Shown: positions 20,134-30,996 of the stretch, piece by piece
How the letters are laid out: each line of letters begins with the position of its first letter
Numbering within the stretch: position 1 is the stretch's first letter
From: Bacteroidota bacterium
GTDB taxonomy: Bacteria; Bacteroidota; Bacteroidia; Flavobacteriales_D; Crocinitomicaceae
DNA: 64,000 bases
Reading direction: 5' to 3'
NCBI GenBank assembly: GCA_016192075.1
Contig: JACPUU010000012.1
Location: 496,001-560,000 of the forward strand
Program-made: the position numbers and the translations under genes
Notes under the pieces: generated by a model
The model's database searches: none
The model's input: only the letters and a program-made list of their open reading frames with translations
Told to the model about the DNA's origin: nothing

Positions 20134-20922
20134 ATGAATACAAAAGAAGAAATTGTAAATAACTGGTTACCCCGCTATACCGGATCAGGTTTGCAGGACT
20201 TTGGAGAATACATACTGCTCACCAATTTCAATAACTACCTTGAAATTTTTGCACAACGGTTTAATGTTGAAATCAAAGGCAGAGACAAGGCTATGCCAAA
20301 TGCAACAGCAAACGGTATTACCATGATCAACTTTACCATGGGCAGTGCCAATGCGGCAACCATTATGGACCTGTTGAGTGCCGTTAAACCCAAAGCCAGC
20401 TTGTTTTTAGGAAAATGTGGCGGACTTAAAAAGAAGACAGGTATCGGAGACCTGGTTTTACCCATTGCCGCCATTCGTGGGGAAGGAACATCGAATGATT
20501 ATTTTCCGGTAGAGGTGCCTGCCCTGCCAGCCTTTAACCTTCAACGGGCCGTTTCTACCACCATTCGTGAAGCAGGCAGAGATTACTGGACCGGTACTGT
20601 TTATACCACCAACCGCCGGGTGTGGGAACACGATGATAAATTCAAGGAATACCTGCGTAAAACCCGCGCCATGGCTATTGACATGGAAACCGCAACACTT
20701 TTCATTACCGGTTTTGCAAATAAAATTCCTACCGGGGCTTTGCTGCTGGTGTCTGATCAGCCCATGGTTCCAGACGGTGTTAAAACTGAAAAAAGTGATA
20801 AACTGGTAACAGAAAATTTTGTGAAAGAGCACGTAGAAATAGGTGTTAATTCGCTGCTTGAAATCAAGAATAACGGAACCTCTGTACGTCACCTCAAATT
20901 CCCCTACTCTGAAGAATTTTAG
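20134..20922 (+). CDS. amn: AMP nucleosidase
   Basis: PNP/UDP phosphorylase-family features: FLGKCGGLKKKTGIGDLVLPIAAIRGEGTSNDYFP, AIDMETATLF, LLVSDQPM. Confidence 0.88.
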   Translation: MNTKEEIVNNWLPRYTGSGLQDFGEYILLTNFNNYLEIFAQRFNVEIKGRDKAMPNATANGITMINFTMGSANAATIMDLLSAVKPKASLFLGKCGGLKKKTGIGDLVLPIAAIRGEGTSNDYFPVEVPALPAFNLQRAVSTTIREAGRDYWTGTVYTTNRRVWEHDDKFKEYLRKTRAMAIDMETATLFITGFANKIPTGALLLVSDQPMVPDGVKTEKSDKLVTENFVKEHVEIGVNSLLEIKNNGTSVRHLKFPYSEEF

Positions 20923-20927
20923 TTTGT

Positions 20928-22145
20928 ATGGGAATCTTTACACCAAAACACGCCTCGTTTGACTCGCACATAGAGCGCGCTAAGTTCTTAATGGTGTATC
21001 GGCTTACCCTGGCCTTTACGATTATATTTTTTGTTCTTTCCATTGTATTCTATAAGGTTGAGTTTTATGCATTGATCAGCTACCTGGCATCTTTTTCTAT
21101 TGCCCTGGGAGCATTGATTTACCTGCTTATTACCAAACGATATCAGCACCTTTTTCTGCTGTTTGCTGTTTTGGGGAGTATTATTGCCCAGTTTTCCTGC
21201 AATTTTTCCATGTCTACCACACATTATGTAGACTTTTTGTGGATGATGATTTGTGCCCTGCTTGCATTCACCGGTATGGGTAAACGCTGGGGGCTGGCAA
21301 TACTGGCCGTTAATACGGTTGGCATTGCATATTTTATTTTTGTACGCCTCAACCTGCACATTGAAATTATCAAACCGTTTTCATTTGTAGATTCGCTGGG
21401 GGCGTTTCTGGAACTGGTACTGGCCATTTTTGTACTATCCTACCTCATGTATCAGTTTATCTCATTCCAGAATTATTCTGAAGCTAAATTACGAAAAGCC
21501 AATTTTGACCTGGCCTATCAGAATAGCCTGATTACGGCTAAAAACAATGAAAATCTCACATTGATAAAAGAGATTCACCACCGCGTAAAAAACAACCTGC
21601 AAATTATTATATCACTGTTGCGTTTACAGCAAAGTGAAATTATTAATTCAGAGGCAAAGGCACATTTTACAGAGGCAATCAACCGGGTAATGGTTATGTC
21701 ATCCATTCACCAGCGTCTTTACAAAGAAAAAGAAGTGGCACGCATTGACCTGAAAGCGTATATGAATGACCTGGCAACTGATTTGAAAACCATTTTTCAG
21801 AATGAAAAAAGCATTGCCGTTCATATTGGAACCGATTACCGCGAAATTGATTTGAAAACCGTTGTTCCGTTAGGTCTTTTGCTGAATGAGCTTATTTCAA
21901 ACTCGTATAAGTATGCATTTCTGTCTAAACAAACAGGTGATATCCATATCCTGATTTCTGACGGAACCGATCAGTTTGAGCTGGTCTATTCAGATAACGG
22001 AACCTGGCAGGAGAAACCTTCAACCAACGGTGGATTTGGACTGGACCTGATCAACATTCTGGTGGAACAGCTGAACGGATCATTTGAATTTGAAACCAAT
22101 CAAAAAGGAACCCGGTATTATTTTACATTGAGTAAACTAGGCTAA
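20928..22145 (+). CDS. Membrane sensor histidine kinase (HisKA_2 type)
   Basis: N-terminal hydrophobic helices; LIKEIHHRVKNNLQIIISLLRLQ phosphoacceptor; HATPase motifs LLNELISNSYKYAF and GGFGLDLI. Confidence 0.88.
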   Translation: MGIFTPKHASFDSHIERAKFLMVYRLTLAFTIIFFVLSIVFYKVEFYALISYLASFSIALGALIYLLITKRYQHLFLLFAVLGSIIAQFSCNFSMSTTHYVDFLWMMICALLAFTGMGKRWGLAILAVNTVGIAYFIFVRLNLHIEIIKPFSFVDSLGAFLELVLAIFVLSYLMYQFISFQNYSEAKLRKANFDLAYQNSLITAKNNENLTLIKEIHHRVKNNLQIIISLLRLQQSEIINSEAKAHFTEAINRVMVMSSIHQRLYKEKEVARIDLKAYMNDLATDLKTIFQNEKSIAVHIGTDYREIDLKTVVPLGLLLNELISNSYKYAFLSKQTGDIHILISDGTDQFELVYSDNGTWQEKPSTNGGFGLDLINILVEQLNGSFEFETNQKGTRYYFTLSKLG

Positions 22146-22151
22146 CTGCGT

Positions 22152-23144
22152 ATGAAAACAAGAAGGCAATTTATAAAACTATCAGCTATGGGAAGTGCTG
22201 CTATTATTGGCTCATCAGCATTTGCTGCAACTACTGAAAAAACACGCGCCAAATGGGTAAGGGAAGTGAACAAGCCCATTGTATTGTCAACCTGGAATCA
22301 TGGGTTAGACGCCAACAAAGCTGCCTGGAAAATACTGGAAACCGGCGGCAATGCGCTCGATGCGGTTGAACAGGGTGTGCGGGTAACTGAATCTGACTTT
22401 ACAAACCTGAGCGTTGGCTTAGGCGGATTGCCCGATCGTGACGGCAATACCACACTTGATGCCTGTATTATGAATCACCGAAATCAATGCGGTTCGGTTG
22501 GTTTTCTGCAGTATATTGAAAACCCCATTTCAGTTGCACGCAAAGTGATGGAAGATACACCTCACGTAATGCTTGTGGGCGACGGAGCGTTGGAATTTGC
22601 ACTTTCCAAAGGCTTTACCAAAAATGAATTCAAATCAGAAAAAGCGCAGGAGGCATGGAAAGAGTGGCTTAAAACGGCAGAATATCAACCCATTATTAAC
22701 CGTGAAAACCATGACACCATTGGCATGATTGCGCTGGATGCAGCCGGCAATTTGTCGGGTGCCTGCACCACATCAGGCCTTTCTTATAAAATGCGCGGCC
22801 GCCTGGGTGATTCCCCTATTATTGGCGCCGGTTTGTTTGTAGACAATGAAGTAGGTGCTGCCTGTGCTACCGGTTTGGGTGAGGCAGTCATTCGCATTGC
22901 GGGTTCATCCATTGTTGTGGAGTTAATGCGGCACGGGTACACCCCACAGGATGCCTGCAAAGAAGCCGTGGAAAGGCTCATCAAAAAACACGAAAACAAC
23001 GTGGAAAATCTGCAGGTTGGTTTTATTGCACTGAACAAGTACGGTGAATGGGGATGCTATTCTGTCTACTCTGGTTTCAACGTAGCACACCGTGATTCAA
23101 AAAATGAAAAACTGGTAGATGCTGCATTTAATCGTCCGTGGTAA
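22152..23144 (+). CDS. N4-(beta-N-acetylglucosaminyl)-L-asparaginase (glycosylasparaginase), Tat-like signal
   Basis: MKTRRQFIKLS Tat-like motif; Ntn-hydrolase nucleophile region NHDTIGMIALDAAGNLSGACTTSGLSYKMRGRLGDSPIIGAGLFVDN. Confidence 0.88.
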   Translation: MKTRRQFIKLSAMGSAAIIGSSAFAATTEKTRAKWVREVNKPIVLSTWNHGLDANKAAWKILETGGNALDAVEQGVRVTESDFTNLSVGLGGLPDRDGNTTLDACIMNHRNQCGSVGFLQYIENPISVARKVMEDTPHVMLVGDGALEFALSKGFTKNEFKSEKAQEAWKEWLKTAEYQPIINRENHDTIGMIALDAAGNLSGACTTSGLSYKMRGRLGDSPIIGAGLFVDNEVGAACATGLGEAVIRIAGSSIVVELMRHGYTPQDACKEAVERLIKKHENNVENLQVGFIALNKYGEWGCYSVYSGFNVAHRDSKNEKLVDAAFNRPW

Positions 23145-23253
23145 GAATGAAAAATCAAAAACTTCAAACATTAAAATTTTACCACAAAATTCAAAATCAC
23201 GCATGCCGGTTTGTCAAACTAAAATAGCTCCAAAACCTCAAAGACAAAAGGAG

Positions 23254-25584
23254 ATGGGCCTTGGCCGTTTCTATAAAGAGCGACGTTCCATCCATTTTCT
23301 TTCTTCACTCCCACTCTTACTTTTACTCGCATTCTCACTCTGCAATTGTGGTGGTTCGTCAACCGCTGAAAAGGCAGAATACCAGCATGTCGATTCCCTG
23401 TTTTTAATTCCACAGCCCATTCACCTTGAAAAGCGTGAAGGTTCGTTCAAAATCAATTCAGAGACCTATCTTACCTATGCGAATGAACTTGTCAGTGAAG
23501 CAAGCTATTTCACAAAAATCATCGATTCGGCCTCAACCTTTTCACTCAGGCAAAACCCTGATACGAAAATCAACACAACTGAAATTGAACTGAAACTGGT
23601 GAATGATTTTCCGGCAGAATTACAGAACGGAGAAGCTTACAGGCTCATTATTTCACCTGAAAAAATGCAGATCACGGCTTTGACATCAACAGGCATTATA
23701 CGCGGCATTCAAACTGTCCGACAACTTTTTATACCTGCTTTTCACAGCGGTGAAAAACGTACAGCCTGGTTTTTGCCCTGTTTAAAAATTGAAGACAAAC
23801 CAGCCTTTGAGCACCGGGGTTTGTTGCTGGATGTCTGCCGTCATTTTTTTGAAAAAGAAGTCATTTTTAAATACATTGATGCCCTTGCTTTTTATAAAAT
23901 GAACATTCTGCATTTGCATTTGACAGAAGACCAGGGCTGGCGAATGCAAATAGACACGTATCCATTGCTTAATACAATTTCATCGTTCCGTACAGAAAAG
24001 GACGGAAACATTTACGGTGGTTTTTATACCAAAGAAGATTTGAAAGAAATTGTGGCTTATGCCTCAGAAAGGCACATTGTCGTTATTCCGGAAATTGAAT
24101 TGCCCGGTCACGCACAGGCTGCCCTTGCCGCTTATCCGCAGTATTCCTGCAACAGCGGACCAATAACCGTAGCAAACGACTGGGGTGTTTTCAAAGAAAT
24201 TTACTGCGCAGGCAATGACAGTACCTTCAAATTTCTGGAAGATGTTCTGACTGAAGTGATGGAAATTTTTCCGTCTGAATACATTCACATTGGCGGTGAT
24301 GAAGCCCCAAAATTCCGTTGGGAACATTGTGACAAATGCCAGAAACGCATGGCTGAAGAAGGACTTAAAGATGAACATGAACTGCAAAGTTATTTCATTC
24401 AGCGCATTGAAAAATTTCTGAATGCCAATGGACGAAAACTGATTGGCTGGGATGAAATTTTAGAAGGCGGCCTCTCTGAAAATGCAACCGTTCAAAGCTG
24501 GCGAGGCATGGATGGCGGACTCACTGCAGCGCAGCAGAAACATTATGTAATTATGTCGCCCACCAGTCATTGTTACCTGGATTATGGCCTTGATGCCATT
24601 GATCTGAAAAAAGTGTATTCGTTTAACCCGGTTCCTGAAAACCTGCAGCCCGAATTTTACAAATACATTTTAGGCGGAGAAGTGAATATGTGGACAGAGC
24701 ATGTGCCCGATGAAACCGACCTGGATGCCAAGGTATTTCCACGCCTGATTGCCCTGGCTGAAGTATTATGGTCAGGTCCTGATACAGCACGGTATGACAG
24801 CTTTTACAAACGCATTCAGGAACACTACCCTATTCTGAATTATTTTGGAATTAAATACGGCACAGAAACCGTACCGCTGAAAATTGAAACCTATGTTGAG
24901 GATCAGACAGCCTATATTTCAATCAACAAAAACCTTCCTGACCTGGAATTGAAATACCGCTATAGGTGTGAAGGTTGTGACACAAACCTGGTTGTTTACA
25001 AAGACCCCATACTCCTTGACAGGACAAGTGAGCTGGAGGTATATTGCTACAAAGACGGAAAGCAATACGGACCGGCCATTCACCAAAAATTAAGTGCACA
25101 CCTGGCACAGTTTTCTCAAGTTGACTACTATGGGCATTGGAACGATTGGTACCCTGCAGCAAGTGAAACGGCACTGATAGATGGAAAATTAGGCTCACTC
25201 AATTTCAGAGATGGAAACTGGCAGGGATTCTGGGGCAAGGATGCACATATTATCATAAACCTGGACAAAATCAGTACCATTTCAAGAGTTACTTTGCATT
25301 TCCTCGAATATTCAAATGCCTGGATTATGAATCCTAAATTAGTGTATGTTAATCTTGCTGATCTAACGTATGACGGAAACTGGTATAGTTTCCCCGGAAA
25401 AGCTGAATACAAGCAGTTGGAAACGAAAGACGGAATTTCAATTTCTGAAATAGTTTTTGAATTTGATGCCATTTCAACCAATGCCGTAAGCGTGGATATT
25501 TTCAACTATGGTAAACTGCCCGCCACTCACGAAGCTGCCGGACAAGACGCCTGGTTATTTATTGATGAAATTATCGTTGAATGA
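23254..25584 (+). CDS. Beta-N-acetylhexosaminidase, GH20
   Basis: Listed from 23119; lipoprotein start MGLGRF...LSLCNCGG preferred. HLTEDQGWRMQID, IPEIELPGHAQAALAAYP, HIGGDEAPKFRW motifs. Confidence 0.88.
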   Translation: MGLGRFYKERRSIHFLSSLPLLLLLAFSLCNCGGSSTAEKAEYQHVDSLFLIPQPIHLEKREGSFKINSETYLTYANELVSEASYFTKIIDSASTFSLRQNPDTKINTTEIELKLVNDFPAELQNGEAYRLIISPEKMQITALTSTGIIRGIQTVRQLFIPAFHSGEKRTAWFLPCLKIEDKPAFEHRGLLLDVCRHFFEKEVIFKYIDALAFYKMNILHLHLTEDQGWRMQIDTYPLLNTISSFRTEKDGNIYGGFYTKEDLKEIVAYASERHIVVIPEIELPGHAQAALAAYPQYSCNSGPITVANDWGVFKEIYCAGNDSTFKFLEDVLTEVMEIFPSEYIHIGGDEAPKFRWEHCDKCQKRMAEEGLKDEHELQSYFIQRIEKFLNANGRKLIGWDEILEGGLSENATVQSWRGMDGGLTAAQQKHYVIMSPTSHCYLDYGLDAIDLKKVYSFNPVPENLQPEFYKYILGGEVNMWTEHVPDETDLDAKVFPRLIALAEVLWSGPDTARYDSFYKRIQEHYPILNYFGIKYGTETVPLKIETYVEDQTAYISINKNLPDLELKYRYRCEGCDTNLVVYKDPILLDRTSELEVYCYKDGKQYGPAIHQKLSAHLAQFSQVDYYGHWNDWYPAASETALIDGKLGSLNFRDGNWQGFWGKDAHIIINLDKISTISRVTLHFLEYSNAWIMNPKLVYVNLADLTYDGNWYSFPGKAEYKQLETKDGISISEIVFEFDAISTNAVSVDIFNYGKLPATHEAAGQDAWLFIDEIIVE

Positions 25585-26285
25585 TTGATCTGGAAATCTG
25601 CGGAGACTCTTTTGAATCAGCCAAATCAGCAGCTGGTTTTGGATTTAAACGCATTGAATTGTGCGCCAATTTAACTGAAGGCGGAACGACGCCCAGCTTT
25701 GGCATGATACAAAAATGTGCATCACTGAAAAGCATGGAGGTACATGTCATGATCAGGCCGCGACCCGGATCATTTGTATGCGCAGAATCTGAACTGGATA
25801 TAATGGCCCGCGACATTGTTACCGCTGGTATTGCCGGTGCAAAAGGGGTTGTGTTTGGGTGCCTGACACCGGAAAATAAGCTGGACCTTTCCGCAACACT
25901 TTTTCTGGCTGAAATTGCACTGAAACAAAACCTGGAATTCACCTTTCACCGGGCCATTGACAGTACTCCTGATCCGCTGGAAACATTGGCTCACCTGCAC
26001 AACATGGGGTTTACACGCGTTTTGACATCAGGCGGAAAAAATACAGCAGCCGACGGAAAAGAATTGCTAAAAAAAATGGTTGATTTCAGCCTGAAAAACC
26101 CAATCCAGGTAATGGCCGGGGGCGGTGTAAATACAACAAACGCCAAACAACTGGCCGGCCTTGGTATTCACGCCTTACACTTTACCGCACGAAAAAAAAT
26201 CAATTCCAATCTACCAGCCGATATGGGGGATGATTACAGCGTGGATAAAGAAAAAATCAAGGCCATTTTAAACACACTTCAATAA
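25581..26285 (+). CDS. cutC: CutC family protein
   Basis: ALYCANLTEGGTTPS-type motif (RIELCANLTEGGTTPSFG), HVMIRPRPGSF, FTFHRAIDSTPDPLE, RVLTSGG. Confidence 0.9.
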   Translation: MIDLEICGDSFESAKSAAGFGFKRIELCANLTEGGTTPSFGMIQKCASLKSMEVHVMIRPRPGSFVCAESELDIMARDIVTAGIAGAKGVVFGCLTPENKLDLSATLFLAEIALKQNLEFTFHRAIDSTPDPLETLAHLHNMGFTRVLTSGGKNTAADGKELLKKMVDFSLKNPIQVMAGGGVNTTNAKQLAGLGIHALHFTARKKINSNLPADMGDDYSVDKEKIKAILNTLQ

Positions 26286-26439
26286 AGCTCGATGCAGGAA
26301 CAGTCATTTCGACTGCATCGCTTGCGCTAAACACATCACCTATCTATTCTTCCAGAACACATAGCGCTGTTTCACCATCGTTCTGTTTTTTCTTCGTGTC
26401 TTTGTGCTGTTGTGGCAATAAATCCAGTACTTTAGAATC

Positions 26440-28755
26440 ATGTTTCGGCTCCTGCTAACCAGCTTCTTTCTGTTCGCTTTTTGGTCTTTTGCACAAGAGA
26501 AAAGAATGACGTTGCATGACTGGAAATTCAGACTGGACCTGCCCTCCGGAAATCTCCCACCCGCCCCTGAATATCCGGCAACAGTGCCCGGTGTTATTCA
26601 TCTTGACCTGGTAAAAAATAACCTGGCACCTGATTTTTATGCCGGGTTTAACGAACAAAGTGAACTGGCAAAAGAGCTGGAATTGCAAAACTGGATTTAC
26701 AGCACCACCTTTGAATTAACAGAAAAAGATCTTCAACAACAGCACATAGACCTTGTTTTTGAAGGGTTGGATACCTATGCCAAAATATACCTGAATGATT
26801 CATTACTGCTCAGTGCAGACAATATGTTCCGCACCTGGACCATTCCGGTAAAAAACCATCTCAAAACCGGTACAAACAGATTGCGTGTTCACTTCACCAG
26901 TCCGTTAAATTACCACCGTGAAACGGTTCAGAAAGCGGCGTATGAATTGCCATCGGGCAACGAGTCTGTTGATTTGAAAGTAGCAGCATACACGCGCAAA
27001 GCGGCCTACCATTTTGGCTGGGACTGGGGTCCGCGTTTTGTTACCTGTGGCATCTGGCGCCCTTGTTATATCAGAATGTGGAATGACTTCAGGGTTTCTG
27101 ACGTCTATGTTCAAACAAAAAGTTGTTCGGCTGAAAAAGCGTTGCTTAACATACAGTTCAACCTTGAATCAGATTTTATGCATGCGCGGCCGTTTTATGC
27201 GCAATTCAAAGGAACCGTGTACCCGTTTTTCACCATGAATCACCTCAATCACATTTCATTTGATGTAACGGTAGATAAGCCGCAGCTTTGGTTCCCGAAC
27301 GGGCACGGCACCTCCTATATTTACAGCGATACGCTGGTGATCAGCGATGATTCAACAGGCAGTGGATTTCTCAACTATCCGGTTTCTTTCGGTATCCGTA
27401 CCGTGGAATTGGTCAATGAAAAAGATTCCATTGGAACAACGTTCTACTTCAAAGTAAACGGCAAACCCATTTTTATGAAGGGAGCCAACTACATTCCGCA
27501 AGATTTGTTTTTGCCTCGTGTAACCCATACACAAACTGAAAATTTGTTACAAACCGTGCAGGAATCAGGCATGAACATGCTGCGGGTATGGGGCGGCGGT
27601 ATTTATGAGTCTGATTTTTTCTATACAAAATGTGACGAACTTGGAATTTTAGTCTGGCAGGATTTTATGTTTGCCAATTCCATGTATCCGGCAAATGCCG
27701 GATTTCATAAAAACATAGCCGCAGAAATTGAAGACAACGTAACGCGTTTGCGCAATCACCCGTGCATTGCCCTTTGGTGCGGCAACAATGAAATTGAAGT
27801 AGCCTGGCACAATTGGGGCTGGCAAAAACAATATGGCTATTCAGCAAAAGATTCAACTGAAATATGGGCCAATTATAAAACCGTTTTTCATCAGTTAATT
27901 CCGGATAAACTGAAAGCGCTTGATCCTTCCAGGGCCTACATTCCATCAAGTCCGCAAAGCAATTGGGGCAAAGCTGAAAACTTCAATCACGGTGCCATGC
28001 ATTACTGGGGTGTCTGGCATGGGAAAGAACCCATTGAAAATTTCAAAACCAATGTGGGCCGTTTTATGGTGGAATATGGTTTTCAGTCATACCCCAATGC
28101 TGATTTACTGCTGAAATATCTCAGTCCGGCAGATTTGAATTTTGATTCTGATGCCTTTAAAAATCTTCAGAAAAGCTATATCGGCAATGGGTTGATTCAG
28201 GCTGAAGTAGAAACCTGTTTTGGCGAAATTAATACCTTATCAGAGTGGCTTTATGCCACGCAATATGTCCAGGCGCAGGCTTTAAAAGCCGCCATTATTG
28301 CACACCGGTTAAAGGCTCCTCATTGTATGGGAACACTCTTTTGGCAATTGAATGACTGCTGGCCGGGCGCAAGCTGGAGCATACTTGAATACAACCAGGA
28401 CAAAAAAGTATCGTTTTTTGAAGTAGAAAAATGGTTCTCACCCACCATTGCCGTTTTAGAAAAGAGCAACGACTCCTTGCGCTTAACCGTTCATTCAGAT
28501 TGTGATTTTGCCGGAACCGTTACGCTCAATGTCTGTTCAGAGTCCACCGGTCAAAGCCTGAAAATGATTGAAATTCCGTGCAGCCTTGCATCACTTCAAA
28601 CTCAAAGAATATGGGCTTTACCGCTGAAAAAATTCACAAAAAAACAAGACTTGAAAAACATTACAGTAGGTGTATCTATCCGGAATGAAGAGGACACGGA
28701 GGTATTTTCTGACCTGGTCAGATTCCGGAAGCTGAGAATAGATGAGATTCATTAA
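26440..28755 (+). CDS. GH2 beta-mannosidase
   Basis: MNMLRVWGGGIYESDFFYTKCDELGILVWQDFMFANSMYP, CIALWCGNNEIEVAW, GMQSYP-like EYGFQSYPN, WQLNDCWPGASWSILEY. Confidence 0.9.
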   Translation: MFRLLLTSFFLFAFWSFAQEKRMTLHDWKFRLDLPSGNLPPAPEYPATVPGVIHLDLVKNNLAPDFYAGFNEQSELAKELELQNWIYSTTFELTEKDLQQQHIDLVFEGLDTYAKIYLNDSLLLSADNMFRTWTIPVKNHLKTGTNRLRVHFTSPLNYHRETVQKAAYELPSGNESVDLKVAAYTRKAAYHFGWDWGPRFVTCGIWRPCYIRMWNDFRVSDVYVQTKSCSAEKALLNIQFNLESDFMHARPFYAQFKGTVYPFFTMNHLNHISFDVTVDKPQLWFPNGHGTSYIYSDTLVISDDSTGSGFLNYPVSFGIRTVELVNEKDSIGTTFYFKVNGKPIFMKGANYIPQDLFLPRVTHTQTENLLQTVQESGMNMLRVWGGGIYESDFFYTKCDELGILVWQDFMFANSMYPANAGFHKNIAAEIEDNVTRLRNHPCIALWCGNNEIEVAWHNWGWQKQYGYSAKDSTEIWANYKTVFHQLIPDKLKALDPSRAYIPSSPQSNWGKAENFNHGAMHYWGVWHGKEPIENFKTNVGRFMVEYGFQSYPNADLLLKYLSPADLNFDSDAFKNLQKSYIGNGLIQAEVETCFGEINTLSEWLYATQYVQAQALKAAIIAHRLKAPHCMGTLFWQLNDCWPGASWSILEYNQDKKVSFFEVEKWFSPTIAVLEKSNDSLRLTVHSDCDFAGTVTLNVCSESTGQSLKMIEIPCSLASLQTQRIWALPLKKFTKKQDLKNITVGVSIRNEEDTEVFSDLVRFRKLRIDEIH

Positions 28756-28973
28756 CCCGCTTCTTATGAAGATAACAATCTAAGATTTTGGATTTATTAC
28801 AAAAAACTTCTGAATTCAAACTTCGTTAATCCTTGTTCGTAAATCAACCTGTTGAATGGGCTCCCTTAGTCCCCGTTCAAAGAGCGAAATAACAGCACTC
28901 CCAAAATAACTTTCGCAAATTCGCTTACCTATCCTTTAATTCCCTACATTTAAAATACCAACCTCCCTCCCCT

Positions 28974-29606
28974 ATGAATAAAACACAAATGGCTGTGGAT
29001 GTCTTTGACAACAACGCCAAAGCTTACCAGGAAAAATTCATGAATGTAGATTTATACAATGAATCGCTTGATGTTTTTTGTGACGCCGTCAAAACAACAA
29101 ATGCTGCCATTCTTGAGCTTGCATGCGGTCCGGGCAACATCACCAGATACCTGCTGAACAGACGGCCTGATTTCAAAATTACCGGAACAGACTTAGCCGT
29201 GAACATGCTGGAGTTGGCTAAAAGCAACAATCCGTCGGCAACTTTTCAACTGATGGATTGCCGTGATTTGCATAAAATAAAAAACAAATACGATGGCATT
29301 GTATGCGGGTTCTGCCTGCCGTATGTTTCAAGAGAAGAGGCTATTAAAATGATTCACGACGGAGCCAAAATTCTAAACCCGGGCGGTGTGCTCTACCTGA
29401 GCACCATGGAAGATGATTACAGCAAATCAGGTCTGGAAACAACTCCGGCAGGCAACCAGCTATTTATGCATTACCATGAAGCGGGTTACCTGACTGAAAC
29501 CCTCAAAAAAGAAGGGTATGAAATTATTCACGTAGACCGCAAAGAATATACAGATGCGGCCGGTAAACCGGTAAAAGATTTGATGCTTGTGGCAGTGAAA
29601 CAGTAA
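28974..29606 (+). CDS. Class I SAM-dependent methyltransferase
   Basis: ILELACGPGNITRYLL, GTDLAVNMLELAK, LNPGGVLYLSTM. Confidence 0.85.
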   Translation: MNKTQMAVDVFDNNAKAYQEKFMNVDLYNESLDVFCDAVKTTNAAILELACGPGNITRYLLNRRPDFKITGTDLAVNMLELAKSNNPSATFQLMDCRDLHKIKNKYDGIVCGFCLPYVSREEAIKMIHDGAKILNPGGVLYLSTMEDDYSKSGLETTPAGNQLFMHYHEAGYLTETLKKEGYEIIHVDRKEYTDAAGKPVKDLMLVAVKQ

Positions 29607-29697
29607 CAATTCATTTTAGTGCGGTTACTTTTTGAAAGTTCTTACATCAATCATGTAATCAACCCTACAGGATTCATTTTTTAAAACCGGAACGTTT

Positions 29698-30051
29698 ATG
29701 CCTTCAAAAATGCGCTGTTTTCTTTTACTGTTCCTACTTTTTTCAGGCCTGGTGCCGTATGCACAGCAATGTACAATCAATGATTCAACTGACTGGCAGC
29801 AGGTAGAACTGCGGGTTATGGAAAAAAAGAATCAGAAAGACATCGACGTTATGGGAGAAAGCTTTGTAAAAGTGAGCAGCACCATTCATTCCCTGGTTGA
29901 TTTATCTGAAGCTGAAATAGCTGTGATGAAAAAGAATGCAGCTAAATATGGGTATTGCATTGTTTATGTAGATATTGCCGGACACTGGGACAATCCGGCT
30001 TTTCCACACCCGGGTGAGCTCTATTATTATTTTGGCAACCCAAAACCGTGA
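29698..30051 (+). CDS. Hypothetical exported protein
   Basis: ORF with signal peptide CFLLLFLLFSGLVPYAQQ. Confidence 0.55.
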   Translation: MPSKMRCFLLLFLLFSGLVPYAQQCTINDSTDWQQVELRVMEKKNQKDIDVMGESFVKVSSTIHSLVDLSEAEIAVMKKNAAKYGYCIVYVDIAGHWDNPAFPHPGELYYYFGNPKP

Positions 30052-30077
30052 AATAGAATATTGGCTATCTTTCATTC

Positions 30078-30827
30078 ATGAATTTACCGGTATTCATACC
30101 CCTCACTGCTATTACACTTCTCATTATTTGCTGCAGCAGCCTTACCACTGACAGGGAATATAAGACCATTGACTTTAAAGCATTCCAGCTTACAACGCCT
30201 GGCAACTGGAACGAATTTCAGTTTCAGGGTATAGATAGTTACGTGGGTGGCATAACAAATGGTGATGATTCCTTAATCTTTGATTATGGTCAGTACTCAT
30301 ACGACTTTGTGCATGAATCACCTGATCAATACTACTTTTCAACCGATACCGTAAATGGCAAAAAGGCAAAGACACTGCGGCCTAAAATTCCGGGTGAGGG
30401 TATGCTTGGCATTTACATTGAATCTGCTTACAACGGCAACCATTTTAGCCTTGCCGGCAGCCAGATTAAAGAAGAAGAACCCGTTTTGGCTATTTTCAGA
30501 ACAATACGTTTTCCGGATAGCGATACCACGCTGAATTCATTAAACTTTGCCCGTAATTTTGAAGCAGCGGAAAACCAAAAAGAAGCCGAATCTGTCTTTA
30601 AGCGAAATTGTGCATCGTGCCATTATCAAAGTGATAAACTGATGATTGGGCCAGGATTCAGTACTATTTCAAAACAGCGGTTTGATCTCTGGTTCTCTGA
30701 CTCAACCTTTGATTTTGTGTCGACTGGCAATTTTTCAAAGCAGTACGGACCTGAATATCATCGTACCTTTTTAAAAACACTCCCTGAAACAGAGCTTGTA
30801 TTACTGCGGCAACTTTTCAAAGAATGA
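30078..30827 (+). CDS. Lipoprotein with C-terminal c-type cytochrome-like heme motif
   Basis: LLIICCSS lipobox; NCASCHYQ (CXXCH) near C-terminus. Confidence 0.6.
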   Translation: MNLPVFIPLTAITLLIICCSSLTTDREYKTIDFKAFQLTTPGNWNEFQFQGIDSYVGGITNGDDSLIFDYGQYSYDFVHESPDQYYFSTDTVNGKKAKTLRPKIPGEGMLGIYIESAYNGNHFSLAGSQIKEEEPVLAIFRTIRFPDSDTTLNSLNFARNFEAAENQKEAESVFKRNCASCHYQSDKLMIGPGFSTISKQRFDLWFSDSTFDFVSTGNFSKQYGPEYHRTFLKTLPETELVLLRQLFKE

Positions 30828-30996
30828 GTGCTTCACACACTATTTGCTTCATTTTTGAATCAAATTTCACCGAACATCGGTATAATTCGATAAATTTACA
30901 GAACGTACGCCTTTTTGGTTTGTGGCTTTGAATTGAGTAATTCACTGAAACGCAACAAAATAAACAGGTCAAGCACCGTATAGAACAGCACAGATT

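Noticed and set aside
20458-20892. 144-aa minus-strand ORF
   Set aside because: Antisense to AMP nucleosidase; no recognisable motif.
23145-23253. Extended N-terminus of the GH20 gene starting at 23119
   Set aside because: It overlaps the end of the glycosylasparaginase gene and lacks a signal; the internal start precedes a lipoprotein signal.
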